A model generated the notes under the pieces. That model saw only the letters and a list, made by a program, of their open reading frames with translations, ran no database searches and was not told where the DNA came from. The position numbers and the translations under genes were made by a program. Of a stretch of 64,000 nucleotides of DNA, positions 63,651 to 64,000 are shown one piece after another. The DNA is from Cyanophora paradoxa (taxonomy: Eukaryota; Glaucocystophyceae; Cyanophorales; Cyanophoraceae). The stretch spans positions 124,001-188,000 of the forward strand of contig QPMI01000078.1 of NCBI GenBank assembly GCA_004431415.1, written 5' to 3'. Every line of letters starts with the position of its first letter. The first letter of the stretch is position 1.

Positions 63651-64000
63651 GCCGGCGTCCCCCTGGGGGTACCGCTGCGCCGCCTGCGCGGCGTGCTGGT
63701 AGAGTGCGAGGGACCACTGCTGCGCCGCGCCGTCCAGTCGCCCGTCCTGCCGGCGGCGCGTCGGGGCGGCGCAGAGCGGCGGAGCGGGCCCGGGGCGGCG
63801 GGGCGGAGCGGCGGGGAGGCGGTGGCCGCGCACTCAAGGGGAAGGGGGAGGGGGGGGGGGGGAGAGGGGGGGGGGGAATCGCACTCGGAGAGGTGGTCCC
63901 CGAATTTGCGGTGGACGGCGGCGAGGAGGGCCGGCGGGGCGCCGTGCGTGCGAGCCACCGCCAGCGCCGTCGAGTACTGGTGCGCTGCCCCACCGCCCGC
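61284..64000 (-). CDS. VPS11: VPS11 (HOPS/CORVET core subunit), 5' end outside window
   Basis: Stop at 61284. RING-H2 finger CAACASPLDLPASHFGCGH...CPLC at about 61.47-61.59 kb; clathrin-heavy-chain-type helical region AIAACSAAGLHSHALYLAR, YLRIQLEELRDA, LRRLPFDAALAHAL (62.75-62.93 kb); a charged insert with EKEKEKG and RKSGRKSDLE; LARFIGRKGADDD; LEKFLETLHLCKGASGEHTT and LLLQCYVK (63.39-63.48 kb); SSRVIRRLVDG (about 63.6 kb); and ALAVARTHGAPPALLAAVHR then KFGDHL at the window end. These blocks are in VPS11 order (KYGDHL, SYVIRKFLDA, ADHTTLLLNCYTK, HALYLA, C-terminal RING). Role: membrane tethering and fusion at endosome and vacuole/lysosome. Confidence 0.9.

Overview
The window is nuclear DNA of a GC-rich microbial eukaryote. 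The genes carry many short GT-AG introns (roughly 50-130 bases), often with a CTGAC or CTGAT branch-site-like pentamer shortly before a CGCAG acceptor. The products are eukaryotic: eIF4E, VPS11, a nephrocystin-3-like protein, tetraspanin-like and PLAC8 proteins, and an organellar EF-Ts. A nephrocystin-3-like gene with an N-myristoylation motif suggests a flagellated cell, perhaps a unicellular alga or another protist. I cannot place it more precisely. Because genes are spliced, most long uninterrupted frames (Arg/Ala/Pro-rich translations) are shadows, and gene limits below are built from protein-family matches plus splice signals.

Layout. 1-9.3 kb holds two paralogous genes of one unusual family: helical TPR-like N-terminus, Glu/Arg-rich coiled coils, CCCH zinc fingers and a RING-H2 finger. 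The first runs in from the left edge. 10.6-24 kb is a large non-LTR retrotransposon (gag-like ORF1; ORF2 with AP-endonuclease, reverse transcriptase, Cys-rich domain, RNase H and CCHC finger). Its ORF2 is broken by a 2.9-kb 5'-truncated relative inserted in reverse with a 14-bp target-site duplication. 24.4-29.8 kb is an intact, young, gag-only LTR retrotransposon on the minus strand (two identical 300-bp LTRs, 5-bp target-site duplication AAGGC).

31-35 kb carries a BTB gene, an antisense chimeric fragment of the nephrocystin-3-like gene, and a small secreted-peptide gene. 35.8-45.1 kb is a compact gene cluster: PLAC8 (+), EF-Ts (-), an eight-helix tandem tetraspanin-like gene (+), eIF4E (-) and a CotH-type secreted kinase (+). 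EF-Ts and the tetraspanin-like gene diverge from only 47 bp. A 253-bp MITE at 45.6 kb precedes a roughly 8.7-kb gene (46.0-54.7 kb) encoding a DUF4062 / P-loop NTPase / TPR / WD-repeat-like protein. 55-56.5 kb has a second and a truncated third copy of the secreted-peptide gene. 56.8-64 kb is a tandem duplication of a unit made of a small membrane-protein gene (+) and VPS11 (-). The left VPS11 copy lost its 5' part and the right one leaves the window.

The genes form no single pathway. The region is best read as compact housekeeping and signalling genes interleaved with recent duplications and retroelement insertions.
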